Below are positions 27,863 through 36,502 of a stretch of 64,000 nt of DNA, in pieces. Every line of letters begins with the position of its first letter. Position 1 is the stretch's first letter. The notes below the pieces were generated by a model. The model was not told the origin of the DNA, did no database searches, and worked only from the letters and a program-made list of their open reading frames with translations. This stretch comes from Leucobacter denitrificans (GTDB lineage Bacteria; Actinomycetota; Actinomycetes; Actinomycetales; Microbacteriaceae), in contig NZ_CP060716.1 in the NCBI RefSeq assembly GCF_014396385.1, positions 1,364,001-1,428,000 on the forward strand. The letters are read 5' to 3'. The position numbers and the translations under genes were made by a program.

Positions 27863-29386
27863 TTAAGACGCTGCGCGCCGCGGGAACACCGGGGGAAAGA
27901 GTTCGCTCTCGGGGGTAGGTTCCGCGCCTGCGAGCGGGTCGCGCTCTCCATACGCGGCTCGAAGCTTCTCGAAAATCCGTTGTCCCTCCGCGCGGAGTGC
28001 CTCCGTGTCGAGGTCGGCAATCCGGCCGTCTCGCATGATGACGCGTCCTGCAACCATACTGAAATGCGCGTCCCTCGCCGTTCCGGCCAGAGTGAGCGCG
28101 CGAATCGGGTCGTCGACCACTCCCATCCGCAGATCACTCAGCGAGAAAGCGACCATGTCAGCCTGCGCACCGGGGCTGAGACGCCCGAGGTCAGGTCGCC
28201 GAAGAGCGGCCGCGCCACCGAGCGTCGCCGCTTCAACATACTCAGCGAGCATGCCCGCGCCGAGGTCATTGTGCTGCGCCTTCGACAGTTGCACACCGGT
28301 ATCGATCGCGCGGATGAGGTCGGGCGGGAAGGAGTCTGTGCCGAGCGCGACCCCGACTCCAGCCTCTAGGTACTGCGAGAGCCGCTCGAGAAGGAACGCG
28401 TAGCGCGCGTTCGTGAGCGGACAGTGCACGATGTGCGCGCCAGCCGCAGCGAGCCGGGCGAGGTCACCGCGATCCTCACCGTGCACCTGCGGGTGCACAT
28501 CGAGATAGACGCCGTGGGCGAGAATCAGGCGCTGGGTGAGAAGGCCGACCCGCTCGAGAAGCTCGAGTGGCGTCACCCCGCCGCGCTCGCGCTGCAATAT
28601 GTCGAGCTCATCGCCGAGTCCCTGCGCTGCGTGCACCCGCACGAGTACATCGCGCTCCGCAGACACCTCGGCGGTGCGCTGCAGCAGCTCATCACTCACC
28701 GTCTCGACGCGGCACGGCACGAGCACGCCAGTTACGAGTGGATCGCCGAGCGCGCTGACGGTGTCGAGAAATCGCACCGCCTCCGCGAACCCTGTCTCGC
28801 CGCGCCGCTCGTCCCAGTGAATGGCGCGTGAGCCATCGACCCGGGTGACGTGCACGCCCGAGCGGTAGGAGGGCCCGAGGAACACCCGAATACCGAGCTC
28901 AGATGCCGTGCGCGCGGTGTCGAGAAGATCGTCGTGCGTTTCCGCCCACGCACCATGCACCTCGCTCGAGATCGGCATCGCGCTCGTAATTCCGTGAAGA
29001 ACGAGCTGCACGAGCCCATAGCGACGAAGGGTGCTGCGTTCGGCCTCAGTGAGCACTTCACGAAGGTTCAGGGCATATGTCTCCGACCACTCCAGGCGTG
29101 CAGCGTGAGCGTCGCTCCACCAGGAATCGAGTTGGAGGTGATCGATATCGACGAGGCCTTCGAGGTCGATGAGGCCCGGCATAAGAAGGCTCTCCCCAAG
29201 GTCGATCGTCGATTCGGCGGCCCCAGCGAGCGCGTCCCCCTCTCGCCCCGAGGCGACATCAATGACTTCACCCCCCGAGACGAGAACCGTGGCATCCCGC
29301 AACTCGACGAATCCGCCACCGCCTACCTGACCTTCTTCCCAGACCAGCGCGTGCGTCGCACGGATCGCTTGCGATCCACCGCTCAC
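27863..29386 (-). CDS. Amidohydrolase-superfamily protein with altered first metal motif
   Basis: A 507-aa protein of the deaminase/chlorohydrolase type amidohydrolases. Late ligands are there: VRVHAAQG (His), RLILAHGVYLD (His), HCPLTNARYAF and ALGTDSFPPDLI (Asp). The first motif, where HxH is expected, reads GLIDLEGLVDIDHL (residues 71-84), without HxH. Either this is a subgroup using Asp/His ligands or it has changed chemistry. The ATG shares one base with the stop of the DppF-like gene upstream, so it belongs to the peptide-type transporter operon and probably acts on the imported compound. Confidence 0.78.
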   Translation of the reverse strand: MSGGSQAIRATHALVWEEGQVGGGGFVELRDATVLVSGGEVIDVASGREGDALAGAAESTIDLGESLLMPGLIDLEGLVDIDHLQLDSWWSDAHAARLEWSETYALNLREVLTEAERSTLRRYGLVQLVLHGITSAMPISSEVHGAWAETHDDLLDTARTASELGIRVFLGPSYRSGVHVTRVDGSRAIHWDERRGETGFAEAVRFLDTVSALGDPLVTGVLVPCRVETVSDELLQRTAEVSAERDVLVRVHAAQGLGDELDILQRERGGVTPLELLERVGLLTQRLILAHGVYLDVHPQVHGEDRGDLARLAAAGAHIVHCPLTNARYAFLLERLSQYLEAGVGVALGTDSFPPDLIRAIDTGVQLSKAQHNDLGAGMLAEYVEAATLGGAAALRRPDLGRLSPGAQADMVAFSLSDLRMGVVDDPIRALTLAGTARDAHFSMVAGRVIMRDGRIADLDTEALRAEGQRIFEKLRAAYGERDPLAGAEPTPESELFPPVFPRRAAS

Positions 29387-30240
29387 TACGCCTCCAATGT
29401 CGCTCTGCGCGACGGTCGCCAGCCAGGCCCCGGCACGGCGGCGCGTAGGGTTCGGGTGTAGGGATGGGTCGGGTGCGCGAGAAGCGCGCTCGTGTCTCCA
29501 GCGTCGACGACAACACCGTTCTCCATCACGATCATCCGATCGGAAATCTGATGAACGACCGCGAGGTCGTGAGAAATGAACAAATAGCTCACCTTACGCT
29601 CCGCCTTAATATCCGCGAGGAGATTGAGGATCTGCGCCTGGATCGACACGTCGAGCGCCGCTACCGCTTCGTCAAGCACGATCACCTTCGGCTCTGCGGC
29701 GAGCGCGCGAGCTATCGCCACGCGTTGCCGCTGTCCGCCAGAGAGTTCCCGTGGAAACCGATCGGCAAACGACCAGGGCAACCCGACGGAATCGAGAATC
29801 TCCTTGCCGCGATTCTCGAGTTCCTTGCGAGAGATTGCGCGATCCGCATGCAAGCGCACATTGTTGAGCACAACCTCGCCGATTCGCTGCCGACCGTTGA
29901 GCGACGAGTAGGGATCCTGAAAGACATACTGCACCTCGCGTGCGCGGGCGCGCCGCTCCCGGAGGTGCTTCGGCGCGGCGGTGCGATCCTGCCCGAGCAC
30001 CTCGACGGTGCCGCTCGTCACGGTTTCGAGGCCGACGATCATGCGCGCAACCGTCGTCTTTCCAGAGCCCGACTCGCCGACGATCGCCAGGCACTCATCA
30101 GCCTCGAGGTCGAAACTCACCCCGTCAACGGCGAGCACTTCGGCGCCCTTCGTGCCGCGGGGTGCCGGGAAGACTTTACGCAGATCGCGCACGCTCAGGA
30201 GTCGCGTGGATTCGCCGTCGACTCGTGAATCTATAGTCAT
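29386..30240 (-). CDS. Oligopeptide-type ABC transporter ATP-binding protein (DppF-like)
   Basis: A 284-aa ATPase. Walker A GESGSGKTTVARM, signature LSGGQRQRVAIARAL, Walker B KVIVLDEAVAALD (AV replaces the common PT), H-loop LFISHDLAVV. The C-terminal tail HPTHPYTRTLRAAVPG is the typical oligopeptide/dipeptide OppF/DppF end. Overlaps the DppD-like gene by 4 bp and touches the amidohydrolase gene. Confidence 0.92.
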   Translation of the reverse strand: MTIDSRVDGESTRLLSVRDLRKVFPAPRGTKGAEVLAVDGVSFDLEADECLAIVGESGSGKTTVARMIVGLETVTSGTVEVLGQDRTAAPKHLRERRARAREVQYVFQDPYSSLNGRQRIGEVVLNNVRLHADRAISRKELENRGKEILDSVGLPWSFADRFPRELSGGQRQRVAIARALAAEPKVIVLDEAVAALDVSIQAQILNLLADIKAERKVSYLFISHDLAVVHQISDRMIVMENGVVVDAGDTSALLAHPTHPYTRTLRAAVPGPGWRPSRRATLEA

Positions 30241-31091
30241 GACGCGCTCGCTTTCAGGTCATCGTGGAGTTCTCGGTTGTACGTGAGCACAGGCAAACGC
30301 TCAAGTTTCTCGTCGATGCTTGGGCGCGCTCCGAGGAGCTCTTTTGTGTAGGGATGGCGCGGATCCTTGTAGACATGCGCTCCCTGCTCGACGATCTCGC
30401 CGGCGTACATCACTGCGAGGCGATCACAACATGCGTTTGCCAGTTCGAGGTCATGGGTAATGAAGAGCAGAGACAGTCCGCGAGCCCTCCGTTGCTCGTC
30501 AAGAATCGCCATAACATCTGACTGGGCCGTGACATCGAGCGCTGTCGTCGGCTCATCGGCGAGGATGAGCGTCGGCTCGGCGAGCAACACACTCGCGATC
30601 ATGACTCGTTGCAAGAGCCCACCCGAGAGTTCATGCGGATACTGCCTCAGGCGACGCTCGGGATGACGCACGCCGACCTCATCAAGGAGTTGCACCGCGC
30701 GTCGCTCAACGGCGTCGCGCGACTGGCCGCGCTCACGCATAAGCGCTTCGGTAAGGAAGTCACCAACGGTGTGCACCGGGTTTACGTGTGCGCGAGGATC
30801 CTGGAAGATGATCCCCACGTCTTTCGCCCGGTATCGCCGCAGTTCCTCTCGTCCGAAGCCCAGCACAGATTTTCCGTCGAAGCGAATGTCACCAGTCGTG
30901 CGAAAGCCTTTCGGCAGCATCCGCATGATGGCTCGAGTCGTGAGCGACTTGCCGGATCCGGACTCGCCGACGATGCCGAGAGCCTCCCCGCGGTCGAGTA
31001 CGAGATTTACGCCATTGAGCAGATCGAGTCGCCGGTATTTGGTGATGAGGCTGGCGTGCAGGTCCTCTATCTCGAGAAGCGTTGCGGTCAC
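30237..31091 (-). CDS. Oligopeptide-type ABC transporter ATP-binding protein (DppD-like)
   Basis: A 284-aa ATPase. Walker A GESGSGKSLTTRA, Walker B LILADEPTTALDVT. The signature is LSGGLLQRVMIASVLL, with LL for the usual MR or QQ. The family tail HPYTKELLGARPSIDEKL is present. The start is GTG at 31091, which overlaps the permease stop by 4 bp (GTGA) and has AAGGAG 6 nt upstream; the frame extends further but without a site. Confidence 0.91.
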   Translation of the reverse strand: MTATLLEIEDLHASLITKYRRLDLLNGVNLVLDRGEALGIVGESGSGKSLTTRAIMRMLPKGFRTTGDIRFDGKSVLGFGREELRRYRAKDVGIIFQDPRAHVNPVHTVGDFLTEALMRERGQSRDAVERRAVQLLDEVGVRHPERRLRQYPHELSGGLLQRVMIASVLLAEPTLILADEPTTALDVTAQSDVMAILDEQRRARGLSLLFITHDLELANACCDRLAVMYAGEIVEQGAHVYKDPRHPYTKELLGARPSIDEKLERLPVLTYNRELHDDLKASAS

Positions 31092-31975
31092 TTGACACTC
31101 CTTGCGTTGTCGGTGAGTCGGTCCCCGATCACCGTGATGCTCCAAACGATGAGCACGATCGCGGTTCCGGCAGTGATCGCTTCGATCGGATGCCCACGGA
31201 GCACCGAATCAAAGCCGCTCTTCACCATGAGGCCGAGGTCTGCCGTGGGCGGTTGTACGCCGAGGCCAAGAAACGAGATCGCAGCGAGGTCGACGACGGC
31301 GAATCCGAGCGACGAAACCGCCTGTGCAACGACGATCGGCTGCACGTTCGGCAGTATCTGTCGCAGACTAATTCCGACGCCCGACTGACCCTGCAGCCAG
31401 GCTGCTTGGACATACGGCATATTGCGTTCGCGCAGCGCTGCGCCGCGCACGAGACGGGCGACGTACGGGATGTACCCGATCGAGAGACCCACGATCACTG
31501 TCGGGAGGCTCGGTCCGAAGACTGCGACCGCAATCAGGCCGAACACGATTCCGGGCACTGAGAAGAGCACGTCAAGGCACCAGGAGATCACAGTGTCAAC
31601 GATGCCCCCGTTCCATGCGGCGAGCAGCGCGAGCAGCACGCCGACCACGGTTGCAATGAGGATCACGAAGGTTGGACCGATGAGGGTGATCCGGGTTCCC
31701 CACATGAGCCGAGACAGGAGATCTCGACCGAGCGTGTCCGCCCCGAGAAGATGATCCACAGTCGGCCCGGAGAGCGCCGCGAGAAGGTCGGGAGCGTTCG
31801 GATCGTACGGAGCAGCCCACGGCGCGAGCAAAGCCGCGAGCGCGAAAACCGCTAGGACAGCGCTCGCAACGAGGCCGAGCACACCGAGTTTTCTCATGAT
31901 GAGGGTGAACGGGCCCGGATCCTGGCTTCTCGACCTCGCAATTGCGAGCTGTGTTGTGCGCGGTGCGGAGGTCAT
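31088..31975 (-). CDS. Oligopeptide-type ABC transporter permease (DppC-like)
   Basis: A 295-aa permease with a short cytoplasmic N-terminus and about six helices. HLLGADTLGRDLLSRLMWGTR is split by the usual DppC loop, and the EAA-type coupling motif is AAWLQGQSGVGISLRQILPN. Overlaps the neighbours by 4 bp on both sides. Forms a heterodimer with the next permease. Confidence 0.92.
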   Translation of the reverse strand: MTSAPRTTQLAIARSRSQDPGPFTLIMRKLGVLGLVASAVLAVFALAALLAPWAAPYDPNAPDLLAALSGPTVDHLLGADTLGRDLLSRLMWGTRITLIGPTFVILIATVVGVLLALLAAWNGGIVDTVISWCLDVLFSVPGIVFGLIAVAVFGPSLPTVIVGLSIGYIPYVARLVRGAALRERNMPYVQAAWLQGQSGVGISLRQILPNVQPIVVAQAVSSLGFAVVDLAAISFLGLGVQPPTADLGLMVKSGFDSVLRGHPIEAITAGTAIVLIVWSITVIGDRLTDNARSVK

Positions 31976-32922
31976 TGCTTGCTCCCAAGTTGAATGCGCG
32001 GATCGATGATGGTGTACAGGAAGTCGACGATCGCATTGATCACCACGAACGCTACGACGAGCACGAGAATCACCGCCTGCACGAGTGCGAAGTCGCGCTG
32101 AAGGATCGCCCGAACGAGGAGCGATCCAAGCCCGTCAACCGCGAAGACGCTTTCGATCACCACGGCACCTGCGATGAGCGTCGCGACGGTGAGGCCGATC
32201 ACCGTGGTGATCGGGATGAGTGCGTTACGCAGCACGTGCCGAGCGACGACAATTCGGGGGCGAAGCCCGCGAGCCACCGCGGTCTGCACGTGCTCCCTGC
32301 CGTTCTCTTCGAGTATCGAGGCCCGCGTGATGCGCGATAAGTACGCCGAGCTCGCGACCGCAAGCGCGATCGCCGGCAGGGTGAGATGGACAATCGTGTC
32401 GAACCCACCCGATCCACTGCCATTTGTCGGGAACCACCCGAGTCCCACACTGAACAGGCTGATGAGGGCGACACCAATGACAAAGGTCGGCGTCGCGAGA
32501 CCGAGGGTCGATAGCGTCGTGATGACCTGGTCGATCCACCCACCTCGCAAGGAGGCGATGAGACCGAGGCTCACACCGATCACCACAATGATGATCATGG
32601 CGAGGGAGATCAGTGCGACGGTGGTGCTGATGCGGCTACCGAGCAGATCGGTGACGCTCTGCCGATAGACGATCGAGTCGCCGAGGTCGCCCCGGAACAC
32701 ATCTGCCAACCACGCGAAGTAGCGAACGAAGAACGGGTCATCGAGGTGGTACTGCGCGGTGACCTGTGCGACCTGTTCCGGGGTCCCGCCCCGGGGCCCA
32801 AGCACAAAGAGCAGTGGGCTTCCCGGAGCGAGATACATGAGTCCGAAGACCAGGAACGATGTCACCAGTAGCACGAGAAGCAAGCTTCCCAAGCGCCGCA
32901 GGATGAATGTTGCGATGGACAC
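31972..32922 (-). CDS. Oligopeptide-type ABC transporter permease (DppB-like)
   Basis: A 316-aa permease. The N-terminus FILRRLGSLLLVLLVTSFLV and the loop LDDPFFVRYFAWLADVFRGD are the DppB hallmarks; the coupling loop is VQTAVARGLRPRIVVARHVL. It begins 3 bp after the binding-protein stop and overlaps the DppC-like gene by 4 bp. Confidence 0.93.
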   Translation of the reverse strand: MSIATFILRRLGSLLLVLLVTSFLVFGLMYLAPGSPLLFVLGPRGGTPEQVAQVTAQYHLDDPFFVRYFAWLADVFRGDLGDSIVYRQSVTDLLGSRISTTVALISLAMIIIVVIGVSLGLIASLRGGWIDQVITTLSTLGLATPTFVIGVALISLFSVGLGWFPTNGSGSGGFDTIVHLTLPAIALAVASSAYLSRITRASILEENGREHVQTAVARGLRPRIVVARHVLRNALIPITTVIGLTVATLIAGAVVIESVFAVDGLGSLLVRAILQRDFALVQAVILVLVVAFVVINAIVDFLYTIIDPRIQLGSKQ

Positions 32923-32925
32923 GGA

Positions 32926-34563
32926 CTACTCCACACCGCCGATGGTCGCGGCCCACGGGTAGTAGAGATACGCGATCGACGCGGTTGCGCCCGAGATCCG
33001 GTCACTCTGCACGAGGATCGGCGGCATGTACGTGAGCGGGAGCCACGGGAGTTCCTCGGTCACCTGTTGCTGAATGTCGACGGTGAGTTGCGCTCGAGCC
33101 TCATCATCGAGCGTGGCCCGCGCCTCGGCTACCGCATCGTTGACACCCGTGTAATTGCCGAAGTTGCTCGCCCCGTCGGTCGTGAAGACGGCATACACAT
33201 CGAGCGGATCGGTCACGTTCCCGTACCAGGTCGTGAAGAAGGCGTCGATGCCTTCGCGGGCAGCAGGGTCGTAGTACATGTTGCCGTACTGTTCCACGGG
33301 AATGACCTTCGTCTCGATCTTGAGTCCGATCGATTCGCCAGCGGCCTGAATCAGGTTGGCGGTCTGCTCGTGCACCGCCGACGATCCCTGTACTGCGATC
33401 GTGATCGTCTCACCCGCTTCGGGCAATCCCTCGATCAGGCGCTTTGCCTCCTCTGGGTCCGAGGCGACGTCAAACTCTGCGAAAGCCGGTTCGTAGATGG
33501 CCGCTTGATCACCCCAAAAGTCGGGGCCAGCGAGCGTGGGCGCAGGCGCGGCAGCTCCCTGGAAGACGACGTCGGCGATCGCCTGACGGTCAATCGCGAG
33601 AAGTAGCGCTTGACGAATGGTCGGATTTGCGAATGGACCCTCCTGATTCGCACCGGCAAGGGTGAAGTACACGAAGGACTTGCCGAATGTTGTCGTCGCG
33701 CCACTGTCGCCCTGGAGTTGATTCAGCCCTGTCGGCGGGAGGTAGAAGTACTGCCCGTCGACGTCGCCAGCGCGAAGCGCATTGACTGCGGTCGTCTCGT
33801 CGGCAATGAAGGTGAAGCTCAGCTTCTCAGCCTTCGGAATGAGCGACTCATCCCAATAATTGGGGTTCTTCGCGAGCACGATCGACTTCCCGGCGCTCCA
33901 GGACTCAAGCGAGAACGGCCCGGTGCACATGAGACCACCCTGTGGTGTGCCGAATGCGGGACCCGCGGATTCCGCGAAGGCCTGCGACACGATCGCCCCA
34001 GCAGCCGTGGCCATCGCCTGGTTGAAGAGCGCATCGGGCTCGCTGAGATGCACGGTGACCTCGTGCTCACCGGTCTGCTCGACTGATTCCACGCTCGTAA
34101 GGTACTCACCAAAGTAAGAGTCACCGTTGTGCTCGCCGCTCTGGCGGGCGAGTGAATACACGACGTCCGCGGCCGTGAGCGGAGTTCCGTCCCAGAATGA
34201 CACGTCATTGCGGATCGAGTACACGACCGTCGTGTCATCAGGCATGTCCACCGACTCGGCGAGGCCAGGGCCCGTCGTGAGGTCGGGGTTCAGACGCAAG
34301 AGACTGTCGCATAGGTTCGCATCGACAGTGTTCTCGGCGTAGTTAAAGCTCAACATCGGGTCGATCGAGAGCGGCTCGTACGGGAGGTTCCACGTCACCT
34401 CGTCGATCGGAGCGGTTCCCGGTTCGGTCGTGGTCGCGAGGTTCGAGAGGTCAACATCGAGCTGGTTATTACCCGATGCTGTTCCTCCCCCTCCCGAGCA
34501 AGAGGTCAATACGAGCGCAGCGACGGCAACGGCGCCGACGACTGCGATTGTTCGTTGGGACAC
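32926..34563 (-). CDS. Oligopeptide-type ABC substrate-binding lipoprotein (SBP family 5)
   Basis: A 545-aa extracellular binding protein, first gene of the importer operon. The signal peptide ends in the lipobox LTSC (Cys22). PDDTTVVYSIRNDVSFWDGT, then LTAADVVYSLARQSG, is the family-5 signature; GLMCTGPFSLESWSAGKSIV is the next typical block. I start at GTG 34563 because AAAGGAGG is 5 nt upstream; the ATG frame upstream has none. Ligand may be a peptide, opine or nucleobase-like compound; the adjacent amidohydrolases favour a cyclic amide or N-heterocycle, by inference. Confidence 0.91.
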   Translation of the reverse strand: MSQRTIAVVGAVAVAALVLTSCSGGGGTASGNNQLDVDLSNLATTTEPGTAPIDEVTWNLPYEPLSIDPMLSFNYAENTVDANLCDSLLRLNPDLTTGPGLAESVDMPDDTTVVYSIRNDVSFWDGTPLTAADVVYSLARQSGEHNGDSYFGEYLTSVESVEQTGEHEVTVHLSEPDALFNQAMATAAGAIVSQAFAESAGPAFGTPQGGLMCTGPFSLESWSAGKSIVLAKNPNYWDESLIPKAEKLSFTFIADETTAVNALRAGDVDGQYFYLPPTGLNQLQGDSGATTTFGKSFVYFTLAGANQEGPFANPTIRQALLLAIDRQAIADVVFQGAAAPAPTLAGPDFWGDQAAIYEPAFAEFDVASDPEEAKRLIEGLPEAGETITIAVQGSSAVHEQTANLIQAAGESIGLKIETKVIPVEQYGNMYYDPAAREGIDAFFTTWYGNVTDPLDVYAVFTTDGASNFGNYTGVNDAVAEARATLDDEARAQLTVDIQQQVTEELPWLPLTYMPPILVQSDRISGATASIAYLYYPWAATIGGVE

Positions 34564-34628
34564 GGGGTCCTCCTTTTGATTGCGGTTCATCATTCGGTTG
34601 ACTGGCCAGAACTGGCTGCTTAGGTCGC

Positions 34629-35702
34629 TCAGAGCGAGGAGTTCGGGTGTATGGGGTGGCCTCGACGAACGACACTGAACGGGACTGGGCGATCGACCAC
34701 GAGTTGAGCGATGCTCTGTGAGTGGAACTCGAGATACGTTCCGCCTGAGGCACCATCCCAGGTGGCGAGATCCGGGATGCGGAGCATCTCACCCCCAGCC
34801 GTCGAGCTGAGCCGGAACGCGCGCTCGAGCTCCGCGTCAGTGATTGCCCCGGTTCGGTAGGCGAGAAGATGTGCGCGGTCGACCATGCTCCCTGTGCCGA
34901 ACGGGCTCCAAGAATCGCGCACACCATCGGATCCGGCAGCCAGCCGCACGCCGTGCTGTTCGAAAAGCCCCAGATCGGGTACAGGGTCTGGGCCGAGCGC
35001 GCATGTCGCGATCCACATCTCAGCCTCAGCGACGCGCTCGAGAGTCTCGCGCAAACTTGGAAGCGTCGAGTCGCAAAGCGCGAAGGCATGACCGATAGTG
35101 ACGCAACCTTGCAGTCCGGCTGCGACTGTACGCGCGGCGATCTCGCGGATCTGTGCAAGTCCTTCCTCTCCTCCGTCATGGAGGTGAATGTCGATGTCGC
35201 GCCCTGCCCGGTCGGCGAGTCCGAAGACAGCATCGAGATGGCCTGCCATGTCGCCGTCGACTCCGATGGGGTCGATCCCACCGACAAGATCCGCCCCCGC
35301 CGTAAGCGACGCGGCCATTGCGTCGAGCGTGCCGGGATTCGTGAGCAGACCGAACTGGGGAAACGCGACGATCTGCACTGTGAGGTGAGGTGCAAGCCGC
35401 TCGGCCGCGGCACGAACACCCTCAACATTCGCCGTGCCGAGCTCAGATGAGACATCGACATGGGCACGCATCGCCAAAGTTCCATTGCGAAGCGCGTGCG
35501 AGAACAGGGCGTAGGCTCTCGCCTCAACCGTTTCCGCGAATTCTCTTTGCGTCGCAAGGTCATTCGCGATGAAATCCTGGAGCGTAGAGGCAGGGCGACG
35601 TGACATCCACGGCCCGGCCCAGCCTGTCTTATCGGGATGAATGTGCGCATCGACGAGACCCGGAGTGTAAACCACGGGTGCTACTTCTGGGTTTTCCGCC
35701 AT
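34629..35702 (-). CDS. Cytosine deaminase-like amidohydrolase without N-terminal sandwich
   Basis: A 357-aa hydrolase of the CodA/N-isopropylammelide type. First metal motif GLVDAHIHPDKTGW places His20 and His22 only 20 residues from the start, whereas relatives have about 55 residues of beta-sandwich before it. Later ligands are seen in DIDIHLHDGGEEG, CVTIGHAFAL and RLAAGSDGVRDSW. ATG 35702 has AGGAAGG 6 nt upstream and an in-frame TAG lies about 45 bp above it, so the short N-terminus is real. It is 65 bp upstream of the binding protein and divergent from the GntR regulator. Confidence 0.84.
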   Translation of the reverse strand: MAENPEVAPVVYTPGLVDAHIHPDKTGWAGPWMSRRPASTLQDFIANDLATQREFAETVEARAYALFSHALRNGTLAMRAHVDVSSELGTANVEGVRAAAERLAPHLTVQIVAFPQFGLLTNPGTLDAMAASLTAGADLVGGIDPIGVDGDMAGHLDAVFGLADRAGRDIDIHLHDGGEEGLAQIREIAARTVAAGLQGCVTIGHAFALCDSTLPSLRETLERVAEAEMWIATCALGPDPVPDLGLFEQHGVRLAAGSDGVRDSWSPFGTGSMVDRAHLLAYRTGAITDAELERAFRLSSTAGGEMLRIPDLATWDGASGGTYLEFHSQSIAQLVVDRPVPFSVVRRGHPIHPNSSL

Positions 35703-35761
35703 TGGAAACCTTCCTCGAATCGTGCCCGCGTACCGGGCGTCGCAATCACTCTAGCGTGATC

Positions 35762-35785
35762 TGGTCATCAGACATATGATAACCA
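35762..35785. promoter_or_regulatory. Probable operator of the GntR/FadR-type regulator
   Basis: TGGTCATCA (35762-35770) and TGATAACCA (35777-35785) form an inverted repeat with one mismatch around 6 nt, in the gap between the amidohydrolase gene and the GntR gene. TGGT-n-ATCA half-sites fit FadR-subfamily operators. It likely controls both directions. Confidence 0.6.
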
Positions 35786-35809
35786 TATAACTAAATTATT
35801 ACCGATAGG

Positions 35810-36502
35810 ATGGACAACGTGCAACAGGTTCAAAGACGTTCTCTCGTCGACACCGTCGTCGACGAGATGAAGCGTGAGATCGCCACCGGCAATTGGCAGG
35901 TCGGCGACCGCATTCCGTCGGAAGCCGAACTCACCGCGCAACTTGGCGTGAGCCGACCGTCTGTACGGGAGGCAGTCCGCTCACTCGTACAGCTCGGACT
36001 CCTCGAGACTCGACAGGGCGACGGCACGTATGTGGTTGCAACTGATGCGACGCAGGTCGCCCTGCGTCGCGCTCTGCACACCGCAGATCGGCGCGAGGTC
36101 ATTCTCGTACGCAAGGCTCTCGACGCTCTCGCGGCGGGCGCAGCCGCCGAACAGCGAAGCGACGCCGATCTCGAGTTTCTCGCGGCCCAACTCCGCGCCC
36201 GATCCGCCGCCATTCGCGACGGCGACGTAGCAACATTCACGGACGCCGATGTTGCGTTCCACCTCGGTGTCGCAAGGATTTCGGGGAACCGCTTGCTCTC
36301 CGACATCTACGCAAGCTTCGATCATTCGCTCCGCGAATCGATTACCGACGCCTCATGCCTCGCCCGCGGTGACGACCCTGACCGCGCAGACCAACACGAG
36401 ACCCTCTATCAAGCCATCGCCGCCGGCGATCCGGAGGCCGCACGCAATGCGGCCCTCGGTGTGCTCGATCAGCAGGAACGTCTCCTCGATGCTAGCGAGT
36501 GA
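35810..36502 (+). CDS. GntR-family regulator, FadR (FCD) subfamily
   Basis: A 230-aa repressor-type protein. The winged HTH covers about residues 10-78: TGNWQVGDRIPSEAELTAQL, then GVSRPSVREAVRSLVQLGLL, ending RQGDGTYV. The C-terminal FCD domain has the metal/ligand His pattern in ADVAFHLGVARISGN and DQHETLYQAIAAGD. It is divergent from the CodA-like amidohydrolase and overlaps the following MFS gene by 14 bp. It probably controls this local set. Confidence 0.9.
   Translation: MDNVQQVQRRSLVDTVVDEMKREIATGNWQVGDRIPSEAELTAQLGVSRPSVREAVRSLVQLGLLETRQGDGTYVVATDATQVALRRALHTADRREVILVRKALDALAAGAAAEQRSDADLEFLAAQLRARSAAIRDGDVATFTDADVAFHLGVARISGNRLLSDIYASFDHSLRESITDASCLARGDDPDRADQHETLYQAIAAGDPEAARNAALGVLDQQERLLDASE

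Noticed and set aside
34469..35650. 393-codon minus-strand frame
   Set aside because: Overlaps the CodA-like amidohydrolase in another frame; Ser/Arg-rich shadow sequence.
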